Shown: piece by piece, positions 45,048 to 55,416 of the stretch | Layout of the letters: the number at the start of each line of letters is the position of its first letter | Numbering within the stretch: the stretch's first letter is position 1 | Source: Siderastrea radians | Taxonomy: Eukaryota; Cnidaria; Anthozoa; Scleractinia; Rhizangiidae | DNA: 64,000 bases | Assembly: GCA_964017195.1 (NCBI GenBank) | Contig: OZ024898.1 | Coordinates: 3,257,482 to 3,321,481 of the forward strand | Direction of reading: 5' to 3' | Notes under the pieces: generated by a model | Told to the model about the DNA's origin: nothing | What the model saw: only the letters and a program-made list of their open reading frames with translations | Database searches by the model: none | Made by a program: the position numbers and the translations under genes

Positions 45048-46716
45048 TAACTTTTATGAGGGATGCAGGGTTTTCTGCCTCATAAAGTCAAGCTTTCAAG
45101 TATACAAGTTTAACATGGACGTCCTACACATCTTGTTTTGTGGGCATTTTTATTGATGCCCATGGCGTGTTCTACCATTTCCCTCAAAACTGTATTATTT
45201 ATTTTTACTAAAATCTCTAGTTCTCACTTAAACCTTCATGCAATTTTCTGCGTTTATTTGACAGCTGGGAACCTGGCATTGTCTCACATCATTGCCTAGC
45301 TTGCATAGCAGGTGAAAACGGTAAATATAGGGTGCAAGAATTCAAAGATAATGTTTGAGGAGTACTTGTACTTCTACAATGTACATCTACCACTGCCACG
45401 CCTACAATGCACACCTCAAAACTGGCACCCTGCATTTAAATTATCTGTTGCACATGATACACAGACAAACTATTGTGTACAGGCCGACTATGTTATCACA
45501 CCCTTTGTAGAATAATCAAACTAATGTCTGTTGGGCACACCCATAAAAGCCCCATTTAATGAAGTGTTCTTTTAATTTGGGTTTCCAATTAATGCAGGAC
45601 AGCAAGTTTCTTAATCCCCAACAGCCTTTCAGTTTTTCTCCTTGACAAATTTTGTAGCTATGGTTTTGAGCGCCATGCTTTCTAATTGAAAGATCCCTTG
45701 TTTCATTTATTGGTCAAGGCTGTGCTCTTAGAAAAATCGTAGGGAGCCCAAAGGCTCCCATCCATTAAATCTGGGGTACCCAGCTTTAAAGCTTTATTAC
45801 AAAAAAGTTTTTCTAGTTGCCCGAAGACAAAAGTTAGAAGGCCACCAGGCTCTGCTACAGGCCTGTTGGTGGCAAATATCTACAGAAAGTCTGCTTATAC
45901 TTTGGCTAACACCTCTAACAAAAAATAAACTAACCAGAAACTTGAGACAAGCACTTCTGTTTAGTAATTTAGCTAACTGGTGACAAACTTGAGCAAATAA
46001 AACCTGGTAAAGCAAATGGACTAAAGCTTTCGTTGTTACTTTACACCTGTTTACACTGCTGTAAAAATAATCCAAAGTAGTGATAAAATTAGAGAGGCAT
46101 GAAAGGGAGTTCCTCATGCTGATGTAGAACCCAAAACGGACTTCACTGCTACATGTTTTACATAAGGAGACTAGTGGTAAGTACACGACTCGCCTTAAAT
46201 GAAACCCACACAGTTTTCACATCTGTAACAATTAGCCAAAGCAAAGAAAATATAACACAAATAATTCTCAATATTCTCAAAATCGGAAACCTTCATCAGA
46301 GGCAGTTTCACAAAGCCTATATTACGAGACAGATTCAGGTTACTCAGGTACGACTAGAAGCAAGGAAACCTTTCTGTGGTTTTTATGTGCGTGTTTTTCG
46401 GTCCATTCGTCACAAACACCGACAAATTTTGCTCCATTTCCCACTGACGTGTAGAGAATGCGAATTGATCTTGCACCACCGAAGTGAGGAGAGAGATAGC
46501 CAAAACCGTGAAAAGCAGTTGATTTACAAAGTTCCAAATCGCTGTATCAAGCTCTTAATAACATAGGCACGCATTGCGTGCTTGACCTATGTTGAAATGA
46601 CAAGTCTTATATCCTCGCTTATTTGGGATTTTTAAGACATACGCTGAGGACAAAACAACACACGCAATTGTTCTTACAAATACTTCCCCCTCCACTATAG
46701 CACCTGAGTGCATAAA
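45048..46716. other. Interior of the 6.7-kb insertion, unidentified
   Basis: Open frames at 45797-46186 (minus) and 46153-46566 (plus) overlap and match no family I recognise. AGGGAGCCCAAAGGCTCCC at 45740 is a small palindrome. At 46566 the palindrome GCACGCATTGCGTGC occurs, and again at 52884. Confidence 0.35.
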
Positions 46717-46912
46717 GCCCAGTTCAGACGCTGCACCTCCCATGTGCCGTACCAAGTAGTACGTAGTTTTTGGCAGTTGTACGGTGTCCAAATGAGTTTT
46801 TTCGACAGATTTCAATTAGGCAAGCCAAAATCTCAGGGTACGGCAAAGTTTGTCCCTAGGAGCGAAAATGTATTTGGTACGGCCCATGAGAGGTACGGCG
46901 TCTGAACTGGGC
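46717..46912. mobile_element. 196-bp MITE
   Basis: Ends GCCCAGTTCAGACGCTG and CGGCGTCTGAACTGGGC are reverse complements with one mismatch. TAAA occurs on both sides, with one extra base on the right. The interior repeats GGTACGG / CCGTACC. Confidence 0.7.
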
Positions 46913-48387
46913 CTAAAACAGCTTTTTCGTTTACTCAGCGAGTACCCTTGGAAGGCAAAACAACATCCCGCTAAAAACCCAGTTGGACCAAAATTGAGAT
47001 AGAGCAACCATCGGGCTAGTAGCTATAGGCTACAGGCTAAAAAGTCAAACTGACACCAGAACAAAACGACTGCATAAAAATTTCAAATGAAATCTAAAAC
47101 TGAAACCTCAGTTAAGGTCAACTAATGATTGTCTGCATATTACTGAAGAATATAAATCGAGGTCACAACAAGCTGTGAAAGAAACAAGTGTAGTAGATAA
47201 TAATATGAGGAGAGGTCAGTCATTGTGGTCATGTTAAAACGCAGACTGCAGACTGTGCAGGCTGCAGACCATGCAGACTATGCAGACTGGTATTTTGTTT
47301 TCTTTAGTAAACTGTGATTTGTTGTAATTTTAGGACTTTCACTTTTTGTCGTGTTAAGATGACCTGGCCAGCAGCTTGGCACCGAGTTCTCCAAAAAATG
47401 CCCCGCAGTAAAGAATTCTCGAACAATTTCGACGAAAAGATTCGCACCTTCTGGAAGTATTTCACATTCCTTTGCCAGACGATTCAAAAGTACATTTTGG
47501 TTTTGCAGTTAACGAAGTTTCCGAGCTTGAGCGTACCGTGAACTCGCTATGTTACCGTATACATTACAGGTTTAAAAGCCTATAGACACGCTTGAACAAG
47601 TTAATCTATGCAAATTGCTATCTTAAACACGTCGCTAAAAAATTTCAAAAACCATATGTTCCCGTATATGATAAAACCAAGAAAGAAATCATTTCTATGT
47701 CGGCTGGAAAATCTGTGGATATGACTCATATAAATCATGGACACAACATCGTAAACTAAAACTAAACCGCATTTTGGGAAGAGAAAACAGGTTTAAAAAA
47801 ACCTACTGACACGCTTGAATAAACAAGCTAATTTATGAAAATTGCAATCTTATAAACACGTCGCTATAAATTTCAAATTACCAAACAAAGCTGTTTCAAG
47901 TACAGTCAATATTATCCATATCAAGCACAGATACAATCTTTTCAACCAACACCTTGCTCAAAGATACATAACCAAAACAGCTGTTTCATAACACAAATCA
48001 TAAAGGAACAAATTAAATTACAGTTTCTCGTCAACAAGTCTATTTTTGGAAGTAGGTTAATTGTTTTTGTCACGTGCTCACGTTCCACCGTTGGCCACGG
48101 CAAAGTTCAATTTTACCTGCCCTTTTAATAGCTTTAGGAAACTACCATCAATTCCACCACACCAAGCCTTTACTGAAAATATAATATTCGAGAGGAAAAA
48201 GTGGAAAAGCACATTTGCGCTGATCGTTTCCGTCCCCATATATACATTCAACATGGCCGGTAAGCTTAACCTTGTCTGACCTTCAGCTTCAGTAAGCGGA
48301 TTCTAACCAGCTCTTTCATTGGTAGAATGTACTCTTAGCTTAGTAGCCTCAATCTGATTGGTGCCACATAGTGCCACATAAATTCCC
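46913..48387. other. Interior of the 6.7-kb insertion, no gene seen
   Basis: Includes a short CAGACT-rich run (47240-47290) and a diverged direct repeat: AAACACGTCGCTA followed by AATTTC at about 47622 and again at 47855, about 235 bases apart. Confidence 0.4.
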
Positions 48388-48522
48388 CGGGTGGTGTACT
48401 CCCATGTGAAAGGTGCATGGATGCTCGTCGTCTCGCGTTCTCCGTCTGTTTTAGAATGGCATCTCTTACAGGTCGAATGAAGAGCATCCCCGCCCAGTCT
48501 CACATGGGACTCCCCCCCGGAT
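48388..48522. mobile_element. Short inverted-repeat element
   Basis: CCCGGGTGGTGTACTCCCATG on the left pairs with CATGGGACTCCCCCCCGG on the right. Length about 135 bp, non-coding. Confidence 0.55.
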
Positions 48523-48529
48523 CAGAAAT

Positions 48530-48620
48530 ACATGCATACATACAAACATACAAACATACAAACATACAAACATACAAACATACAAACATACAAACATACA
48601 AACAAACAAACAAACAAACA
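48530..48620 (+). repeat. (ACATACAA)n microsatellite
   Basis: About eight copies of an 8-bp unit followed by a short (ACAA)n run. Confidence 0.9.
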
Positions 48621-49769
48621 TAGAAAGCGCAAGCTGCAGTCCGGCTAAGACCTATGTTTTCAACATAGGCCAATAAATAACAGTCGAACAACACACCAGA
48701 AAATACGGACTTTTGTGATCACGCTAGCTGTGATAATAAACATCTTTTCCGGTGAACAGCTTAACTATTTCTCCTTGATGTCTTTTCCCAAATTTGCCGT
48801 CCGCCTAGTAAGTTGCAGGCTTTTGATTTTAAAATTCTGACTGGACCATGAATTTCCGGTTTGTGCTTGCTCGTCCTCCAAACAGCTGTCGTGGTGTTTA
48901 AAATTCATTCAACTTATCAAATACAAATAGAACGCACTGAAACATGTCGTTGACAATTTTTTTCATAAACATACGACTCCATAGCCGTTTGATAAAAATC
49001 TGTTTTCAGCTTGTGCCTCAAAATCATCATTCAACCTTCTGAGCAGACTGACAGGGTATTAGTATTTAAGGATACAAGCGGGGCTTTTGTTTCTACATTT
49101 CGTCTGTAATTATTTTCAGATAATCAATGTACAATAGTTAACGCGGGAAAGTTAAGGGATATGCAAATATTAGCACTAACAATATTATTTTATCCTCCAG
49201 GCAAAACTCAGACAACTTCGGCACAGAACAGCTATGACAAATCATCTCAGCATAACTGTTTGCGTTCAAAGGTTTTAAGTGATATTTAAACTGAAGCGAA
49301 TTGACGAATTTCTCACTTCGTTCGCAAAAGCACTGGGAATTTTCAATTGTTCTCTGTTCATGACCTTCCCCATTTGTTCAAAAACCGACCAACCCTTTAA
49401 ACTATCTTTTATATGGAGCTCAGTTAACGCCAGTTTCATTGCAACAGTTGTACTTAGTGATACTATATCCTAAGCCAAAGTCACAAAATGTTGATCTAAG
49501 TCGAACGTGACTTCGTATATGCGAAAGTGGTTTTGATCATGCAACCGTTTAATGGCAATTAAGCGATGTCAGAACGATGCCAGACATTTAATCGCCGATT
49601 AAAAGAAGTAACTTGGCCAGGTGCATTAAATGACGCTCTGGATCATGCAGGTGAAAAGATAAAACAAGTAGACATGTCATAGTTATTAAAACACAACTGG
49701 TCACGATAATTATAACTTCCCTTTCGGATCGACTGAAAGCCGTTAGTAATTTAACCGACACGCACTAAA

Positions 49770-50732
49770 ATGTCGAACTGTACCAGACACGGAAACTTCA
49801 TAAGTACGATGCAACAAGCAAACAGATTACCAGTAGGCTTTGCTGTGTTTATTTTCTCTTTAAACGTTTTACTATCCATCATCGCATCTCTGGGCAATGC
49901 TCTGATCTTATTTGCTCTTCATAAAATTAGAGTAGCCCATCTTCACCCACCTACCAAACTGTTGTTTCAATGTCTCGCAGTCACCGATCTTTGCGTTGGC
50001 TTTATTTTACAATCACTGTTCGCCGTCCTTTCACTAAATGATGGGTTAAATGATGGGCTAAAGATAAAGTTTCCTTTCAGCATATATCAAGCACTTTACG
50101 CTTCAAGTTTTATGTTGTGTGGAGTGTCGATATTAACATCGACCACCATAAGCGTGGACAGACTTCTCGCGCTGTTGTTGGGGCCGAGGTACAGACATGT
50201 TGTAACTTTAAGGCGAGTTCGCGCACTTATAATTTGGTTTTGGCTGAGCAGTGTTTCATGTGGATTTATGTACTCTTTTTGGAGTCATGGTATCCGCGTT
50301 GTTTTCTCTGCAGCCGTTGCTGCCGCAGCAAAGTCTGTAATAATCTCAGTCTTCTCCTACACGAAGATATTTTTCACTCTGCAATCTCGACAACATCAAA
50401 CACATGCACAAGACCATGTTAACCAAGAACAAGCGAACGGAAGAAGAGATATACTAAACCAACGACTGAACATTGCACTGTACAAGAAGACAGTTTCAAG
50501 CATAGCGTGGGTGCAGTTGGCATTGGTTGTTTGCTATATTCCGTTTGTTATTTCTATTGTAACAATAAAGATAAATGGATGGAGTGGAATGACTGCGGAT
50601 ATTGTTTGGATAACTACAGGAACTCTCCTTTACTTAAACTCATCTCTAAACCCAATTCTGTACTGCTGGAAGATAAAACAAGTGAGAAAATTTGTGAAGA
50701 ACACTATAAGAGAGTTTTGTTGCTTGTGTTGA
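49770..50732 (+). CDS. Class A (rhodopsin-like) G-protein-coupled receptor, copy 2
   Basis: Single-exon, 320-residue paralogue of the 38373-39323 receptor with the same helices and motifs (LAVTDLCVG, VDRLLALLLG, WFWLSS, CYIPFV, NPILY, CCLC end). It has four extra residues in extracellular loop 1 from a 12-bp tandem duplication (coding NDGLNDGL). Over roughly the first 275 coding bases I count about 26 differences from copy 1, but only about four over the last 330, so the two halves have different ages. The frame is intact, and it probably is a working gene. Ligand unknown. Confidence 0.93.
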   Translation: MSNCTRHGNFISTMQQANRLPVGFAVFIFSLNVLLSIIASLGNALILFALHKIRVAHLHPPTKLLFQCLAVTDLCVGFILQSLFAVLSLNDGLNDGLKIKFPFSIYQALYASSFMLCGVSILTSTTISVDRLLALLLGPRYRHVVTLRRVRALIIWFWLSSVSCGFMYSFWSHGIRVVFSAAVAAAAKSVIISVFSYTKIFFTLQSRQHQTHAQDHVNQEQANGRRDILNQRLNIALYKKTVSSIAWVQLALVVCYIPFVISIVTIKINGWSGMTADIVWITTGTLLYLNSSLNPILYCWKIKQVRKFVKNTIREFCCLC

Positions 50733-50751
50733 GCTGAAAAGTCTGTTGTCG

Positions 50752-50757
50752 AATAAA
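50752..50757 (+). promoter_or_regulatory. Candidate polyadenylation signal, receptor copy 2
   Basis: AATAAA 20 bases after the stop, in the same position as in copy 1. Confidence 0.55.
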
Positions 50758-50809
50758 GAGTGTAATGTTATATCAGTAATTCGTGTGAATCTTTGTGCTA
50801 GAAATACAA

Positions 50810-51181
50810 TACCGTCGTTTTCGTCTAAGCGTGGACACGTGACAGAAAAACATGTTCCAATTGGATGCCGGTCAAAGGTGACATGTTTGGCCCCCAAACC
50901 TTTGACGTTTATAGGCTGTTAGAGCATGTTTCGCTAAAATGGCGGGTGTCTAGAAAACGAAGAAGACCTACGGGAGTATTAACTGGCACATGAGAAAACA
51001 TATTAACCTTATCGAATATTCATACAAAGTTTGGGATTGAAACCCGATCACACACATAGGAATGCAATTTTAATGGCTGTCAAACTTCAAATGTTTGCAG
51101 GCGGCCAAACATGCCACATTTGATATCCAATTAAAACATGTTTTTTCTTCACGTGTCCACACTAAGATGAAAACGAAGGTA
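50810..51181. mobile_element. 372-bp MITE downstream of receptor copy 2
   Basis: Ends TACCGTCGTTTTCGTCTAAG and the reverse complement of TACCTTCGTTTTCATCTTAG, then GTGGACACGTGA in both arms. Absent from the equivalent place in unit 1 (about 39398), where the flanks join directly, which fixes the borders. Confidence 0.85.
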
Positions 51182-51220
51182 TTTATGCAGTTATACGAGG
51201 TTCAGTTGACTTACGAATTA

Positions 51221-51741
51221 CCGTATTTACTCGAATTAGCGCCGCCCCCGAATTAGCGCCGCCCTTGAATAAGCGCCGCATTTGGGACAAAAAGGTTAAT
51301 AAGCGCCGCCCCCGAATAAGCGCCGCGGTCCCGATGCGGCGCTTATTCGCGGAATTCCGTATAACTAAAAAACCACTTCAAAGCAACTCTAAAACAGCAT
51401 TGGAAATTTCTTTTCATCAAAAACGATGTTCTTCAGTTCAAAGTGATCAATATATTTCACCGCTCGCCCGTTAAGTTCTATCCAGAATTCTTGCAATACG
51501 TAGTTCTGCTGCGAAGGCCGTGAACTTTGCCGGCGCAACAAGTCTAATTTCTCTCTTCCTTTTTCCAGTTATTTGTGCAAGTAGTCTGTTTTCGGCGGTT
51601 GCTTCGAGAAAGTTCTTTAACAAGCGAGACAGTTCTATCGGAACATTCGAATTTTTAAATAAGCGCCGCCCTCAAATAAGCGCCGCATTTGAGGCGCGAA
51701 AAATTTAATAAGCGCCGCGGCTCTTATTCGAGTAAATACGG
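51221..51741. mobile_element. 521-bp inverted-repeat element with AGCGCCGC motifs
   Basis: Ends CCGTATTTACTCGAATTAGC and the reverse complement of CCGTATTTACTCGAATAAGA. The subterminal parts repeat AATAAGCGCCGC on both strands. Absent from unit 1 at the matching place (about 39440). The target duplication is uncertain. The open frames at 51265-51474 and 51520-51708 lie inside it and are not genes. Confidence 0.8.
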
Positions 51742-51905
51742 TACGTTATTGCATGCAGCCGTCAGTGTTCATTCAATTTCCTGTTCCGATTATCGAGAAA
51801 GACTAACATTTCCATATTAGTCAACCGAAGCAGAACTCTATTGGCGGTAGATGTGCCGTGCTGCGCAACAAAGTACTTGCCAGTCTCGGACCGGATCAAC
51901 TCAGA

Positions 51906-53009
51906 TAGGGTTAATAGAGACTAATAGAGAGATTAATAGAGACTTTCAAACAGGTTTATTTCACTAATCATTTTTTATTTACTCCAACATAAACAATAAA
52001 CACCGGAAAAGCTGCGAAACTTTCAAGTGACGCTATGGTTGTTTACCATTTACACGGGCAAACCGGTCGGTTTGGGCAAATGGTAAGCAAATTTCCGTAG
52101 TGGGAAAATTCCGTTCGGGACTGGCGCTTTACCATTTACCAAAAAATTTGCACAACGGCGACGGCTAACGAGAAGGTCGCAAAACAAAAGCTTTGATTAA
52201 CAAGACAACGACTCTGCACGTGCGTTATTTTTGGTATATTTCTTTGCCGTTCTGACTGTGTTCCGTGCACAACTACAGCGTGAAATGACCAAATTCAACG
52301 TTTTGTATAGAAAGCAAACACACGACGGGGAATTTTCGTTTTCATAATAATAATAATATAATAGTAATAACTTTATTCACGTGTCAAGTGATCTAGCACC
52401 CTGTAAAGACAGGGCGCTAATTAATTGGGGACACAGCTATTTTCTAATTAATTTTCTAAATAAGTTCTTCCTGAACTGTTACGCAGTCCTTACAAATTCA
52501 GCTCCTGGATAATTCGACTGCATTAGACAGGTTAAACGAGTCGGAATAATCGCTAAGAAGTTTCAAAGATTGTGAAGTCATTTTAAAAGTGACGTTTTCC
52601 TTCCCGTTAAGCTCCCTAATTAATTGTTGTTGGGACAGAAAATGGCTGCGAGAGCCTGAAACTGGTACCAAAGATTAGGTTTGAACAAATGGTACACGAA
52701 TTTCCGTTTTTTTTTAACATTCCGTCCGGAAAAACAGGACTACCTTTTCAGACGTTCCGTTGCTCCCGGACATTTTCCACTGGAACGACCCGAAAAGTCG
52801 TGTACCATTTACTTTCCAACCGGAAGTTTCGGAAAGTTGTTGTAAATGGTAAACAACCTATGTACAGTCTCGTGGAGTTTCATGCACGCATTGCGTGCCT
52901 ATACTAGTGACCTGAGAAATGGAGAATGGTTACCAAGCTTCAAGATGGCGGATGATGCAAGTCGTTTGTAACAACAACCTGAAGTCAGTACATTCTCAGA
53001 TTGTTTGAA
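51906..53009. other. Spacer before the MPLKIP-like gene
   Basis: Contains two segments of the AAATGGTAAACAA-type dispersed repeat (52050-52150, 52640-52870) that also occurs in the receptor units, a short (AAT)n run at 52346, and the GCACGCATTGCGTGC palindrome at 52884. AAGATGGCGGATG at about 52941 is the kind of sequence found near promoters of housekeeping genes; the start site was not determined. Confidence 0.4.
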
Positions 53010-55356
53010 ATGTATGGTGGCCCTCGACGCCCAAATTCATCTCCATTTCAAGGAAGATCGCGATCTCTTCCTCAGAACTTCAGACCACACTTTGAGAATC
53101 CTGGATTTCCGCCACCACGTCACAATGTTTACCCATCTCAGTTCGGTGACTTCGGTCCCAGACAGTTTTGTCCTCGTCCTCAGAGGCCTTTTGGTATGAA
53201 CCCTCAGTTAGAAGGGCCAGGGGTAGAGTTCCAGCCTAGAGCATGGCAAGGGAGTGGACCAAGACAAGGTGCCAGACCTGTTGGATTTCCGGGTCAACCA
53301 AGGCACAGGGTAAAATCGAAATTAAACTTGGGCATGCAGGAATTCTATAATTATAATATGGGCCAGATTGATCTAGTGGACAGGGATCGTTATTTGCATC
53401 TCACTGAATTACAGTATTGAGGAAAATTTCCTCAGAGCCCCACACTTTCATTATGTATTTCAGCTACTTTTATACTATTTTTTCACGAACAAAGGGAAAC
53501 TATGAATAGAGCTACAAGCAGTTGCAAAATTATTGAGACATTCTCCTGAAAAATTGGATTTCCATCTGAAAACGCACTCTTGAAAACAAATGGAAAACCG
53601 AAATACTTCTCTGACCCCTCCTCCCCCTTTCAATGTTGTTGCTTGTTGCTTTAAATGTCGTTACTAATTCCAAAACAACATTGATAAAGGGGGAGGGCGG
53701 GGGGTAGATGGGTATTGACTATGAGAATGTCCGAAATGACTGTTAACATAGTGAGTGTCTCAAGTCTTTCTGCAACTGCTTGTAGCGCTTTGAGTCAGAA
53801 ATGTATGGATAATTAATGTAGGGGGCTGTGCGGAAATTTCATCCAATGGTGTCTGTTAGGGTCTATTTACATCGTTAACTCATCTTGGTATCTGTTTATT
53901 TCCTTGTTGATGTGTGCATGGTTTTGTCCTGCGATGAACTCATCCCGGGATGATTTCATCTGTGTTTTCACTGAGCACTGGAATTAAATGTCATTCTGGG
54001 GTGAAAAGTCCATCTAAACTCAATGTGATTTTTCATACTGGATAAATAAAAGACCTTTGCGAATGATGATTCTGTCCCATTACAAAACTGTGTTTATTGT
54101 CCTTGGGATGAAACTACTTATGTAAAAGAAACTAACTGGGAGAAAAGTCGTCAAGAATAAAATCATCTTGGATCTTATGTAACAGGCCCTTAGTATCTAT
54201 AGTTTCTGTTACAACTTATTCTGTAAAGCTTTGCAGCATACGTAAATGAATTTGCCTTCTGAATTCTGCACATCTTCCCCCTTTGTTACATCATCAGTTT
54301 TCAGGGAACAAGATGCTTTCCTCATTTCACTAGTGCATCAAGGAAAGATCTTGCATTAATATACCTCGATGAGATAGATGAGATCAAATTTGTTAGTGTT
54401 ACCCACAAAAAACTGGAAAATTTTGCTTTTAAAATGTATGGATGAAACAATCCTGATAGCATACTGAGAAAGCAGAAAATGACATTTCAAGAACTTTGCT
54501 TTAAATTTGTTATGGGGTGCCCCTTATTTGTGGCTTAAAATTGTGGTTCTTTGATGGAAATTCAGGAGTTGAAGGCTTTATCTGTGATGACAGTAGGGCT
54601 GCAACAATACATTTTCCAACAATACGATACATATCTTGATACAAGGGCCACGATATGATACACGATACGATACATTGACTGTGCATGACAGAACTAGTAA
54701 ACAACAACTTGCACTACTTTTAAATAATTTATTTCCATAATAATAAATTTAACACAGTAATAACACAACATCAAATCGCCTTACAGGGGCCAAAATGTAG
54801 AGCTTGGGTAAGCAACATTAAAGACAGTGATTTCCCAAATTTGGTGATGTAGCATATTTCATTGTATCGTAATATCGCAATATCTTATTTAAAGGAGCTA
54901 CGTCACGGATAACGCATCTTGAAAAAACTGGCAAGTTTTTTCAAGTTTGTCATTCGTAATCCGTCTTAATCTTCCTCAGTAGTAGCCATCCTTGTTTAAT
55001 TTTGGTTTATTATTACTTCTTTGGTGTTTTTTACCTTGGGAAACTATTATTTTGAGGTTTCCTTCAATGAGAAAGTAATTTTGTCAGATCAGAAAAATGA
55101 ATGAAAGCGCCGTGACATAGTTCCTTTAAATATTGATTTTCGTATCGTTGGAAAAAATATTGTGGTTCACCAATGCATCGGTGTATTGTTGCAGCCCTAA
55201 ATGACAGTTTTCTCTTTTTGTAATCCACAGGGTAGAGGTGGGTACAGAAGAGAGGAAAATTCATCAGGAATTGAAGCTTACTACAGACATTCAATGGTTG
55301 AAGATCCATGGAAAGAATTGGAAGAAAAGTACAAAGACCAAAACCAACAATCCTGA
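53010..55356 (+). CDS. MPLKIP: M-phase-specific PLK1-interacting protein (TTDN1) family
   Basis: Exons 53010-53309 and 55231-55356 join in phase 0 to 141 residues. The N-terminal 100 residues are low-complexity, rich in Pro, Arg, Phe and Gly (RPNSSPFQGRSRS, RPQRPFGMNPQ), as in the family. The C-terminal exon ends with the conserved block IEAYYRHSMVEDPWKELE, matching human LENYFKPSMLEDPWAGLE. The human protein binds PLK1, is mutated in non-photosensitive trichothiodystrophy and has been linked to intron lariat processing. ATG at 53010 is the first in frame. If the intron is retained the frame runs on to a stop at 53418 and loses the conserved block. The intron holds two MITEs and one nested MITE. 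The symbol rests on the short C-terminal motif. Confidence 0.8.
53859..54189. mobile_element. 331-bp PIF/Harbinger-like MITE (MPLKIP intron)
   Basis: Left end GGGTCTATTTACATCG, right end pairing with GGGCCTGTTACATAAG, flanked by TTA (53856-53858, 54190-54192). The interior has GATGAACTCATCCCGGGATG-type palindromes. Same design as 25588-25999. Confidence 0.7.
54594..55199. mobile_element. 606-bp hAT-like MITE (MPLKIP intron)
   Basis: Ends TAGGGCTGCAACAATACA and TGTATTGTTGCAGCCCTA are exact inverted repeats over 18 bp. The flanks GATGACAG (54586-54593) and AATGACAG (55200-55207) are an 8-bp target duplication with one change. Ends and duplication fit hAT. It contains the TTAA MITE at 54893-55125. 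Confidence 0.85.
54893..55125. mobile_element. 233-bp TTAA MITE nested in the hAT-like element
   Basis: Second copy of the element at 4094-4327, in the opposite orientation: ends AGGAGCTACGTCACG and ATAGTTCCT, flanked by TTAA (54889-54892, 55126-55129). Confidence 0.8.
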
Positions 55357-55410
55357 CTCTTAAATCGCCTACTGTATTTAATACATGCCATTTTCAAAAG
55401 GAGAAATGTA

Positions 55411-55416
55411 AATAAA
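55411..55416 (+). promoter_or_regulatory. Candidate polyadenylation signal of the MPLKIP-like gene
   Basis: AATAAA (overlapping a second AATAAA) 55 bases after the stop. Confidence 0.6.

Larger units (their letters stand above)
42086..48807. mobile_element. 6.7-kb composite insertion flanked by a 9-bp duplication
   Basis: Unit 1 is continuous at 37400-37430, whereas unit 2 is broken here. GTAAGTTGC occurs on both sides (42077-42085 and 48808-48816). The insert ends are TAGGC and GCCTA, so inverted ends are at best very short. It contains the 2-kb TIR element (43043-45044), a 196-bp MITE (46717-46912), a MITE at 48388-48522 and a microsatellite. No transposase of its own was recognised. The open frame at 42524-42700 (ending DPLLWDFLVEA) is unidentified. 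Confidence 0.6.
39924..51905 (+). repeat. Receptor segmental duplication, unit 2 (interrupted)
   Basis: Non-coding block 39924-42085 and receptor block about 48808-51905 together match unit 1. Interruptions relative to unit 1: the 6.7-kb insert at 42086-48807 and MITEs at 50810-51181 and 51221-51741. The non-coding block also has extra sequence at about 41620-41990 related to a dispersed AAATGGTAAACAA-type repeat that recurs at 52050-52150 and 52640-52870. Confidence 0.85.

Noticed and set aside
45797..46566. Two opposite-strand open frames of 129 and 137 codons
   Set aside because: They overlap each other, have no recognisable motif and lie within the repeat-rich 6.7-kb insertion.
53001..53009. 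Upstream start of the MPLKIP-like protein
   Set aside because: The codon is TTG; the first ATG in frame is at 53010.
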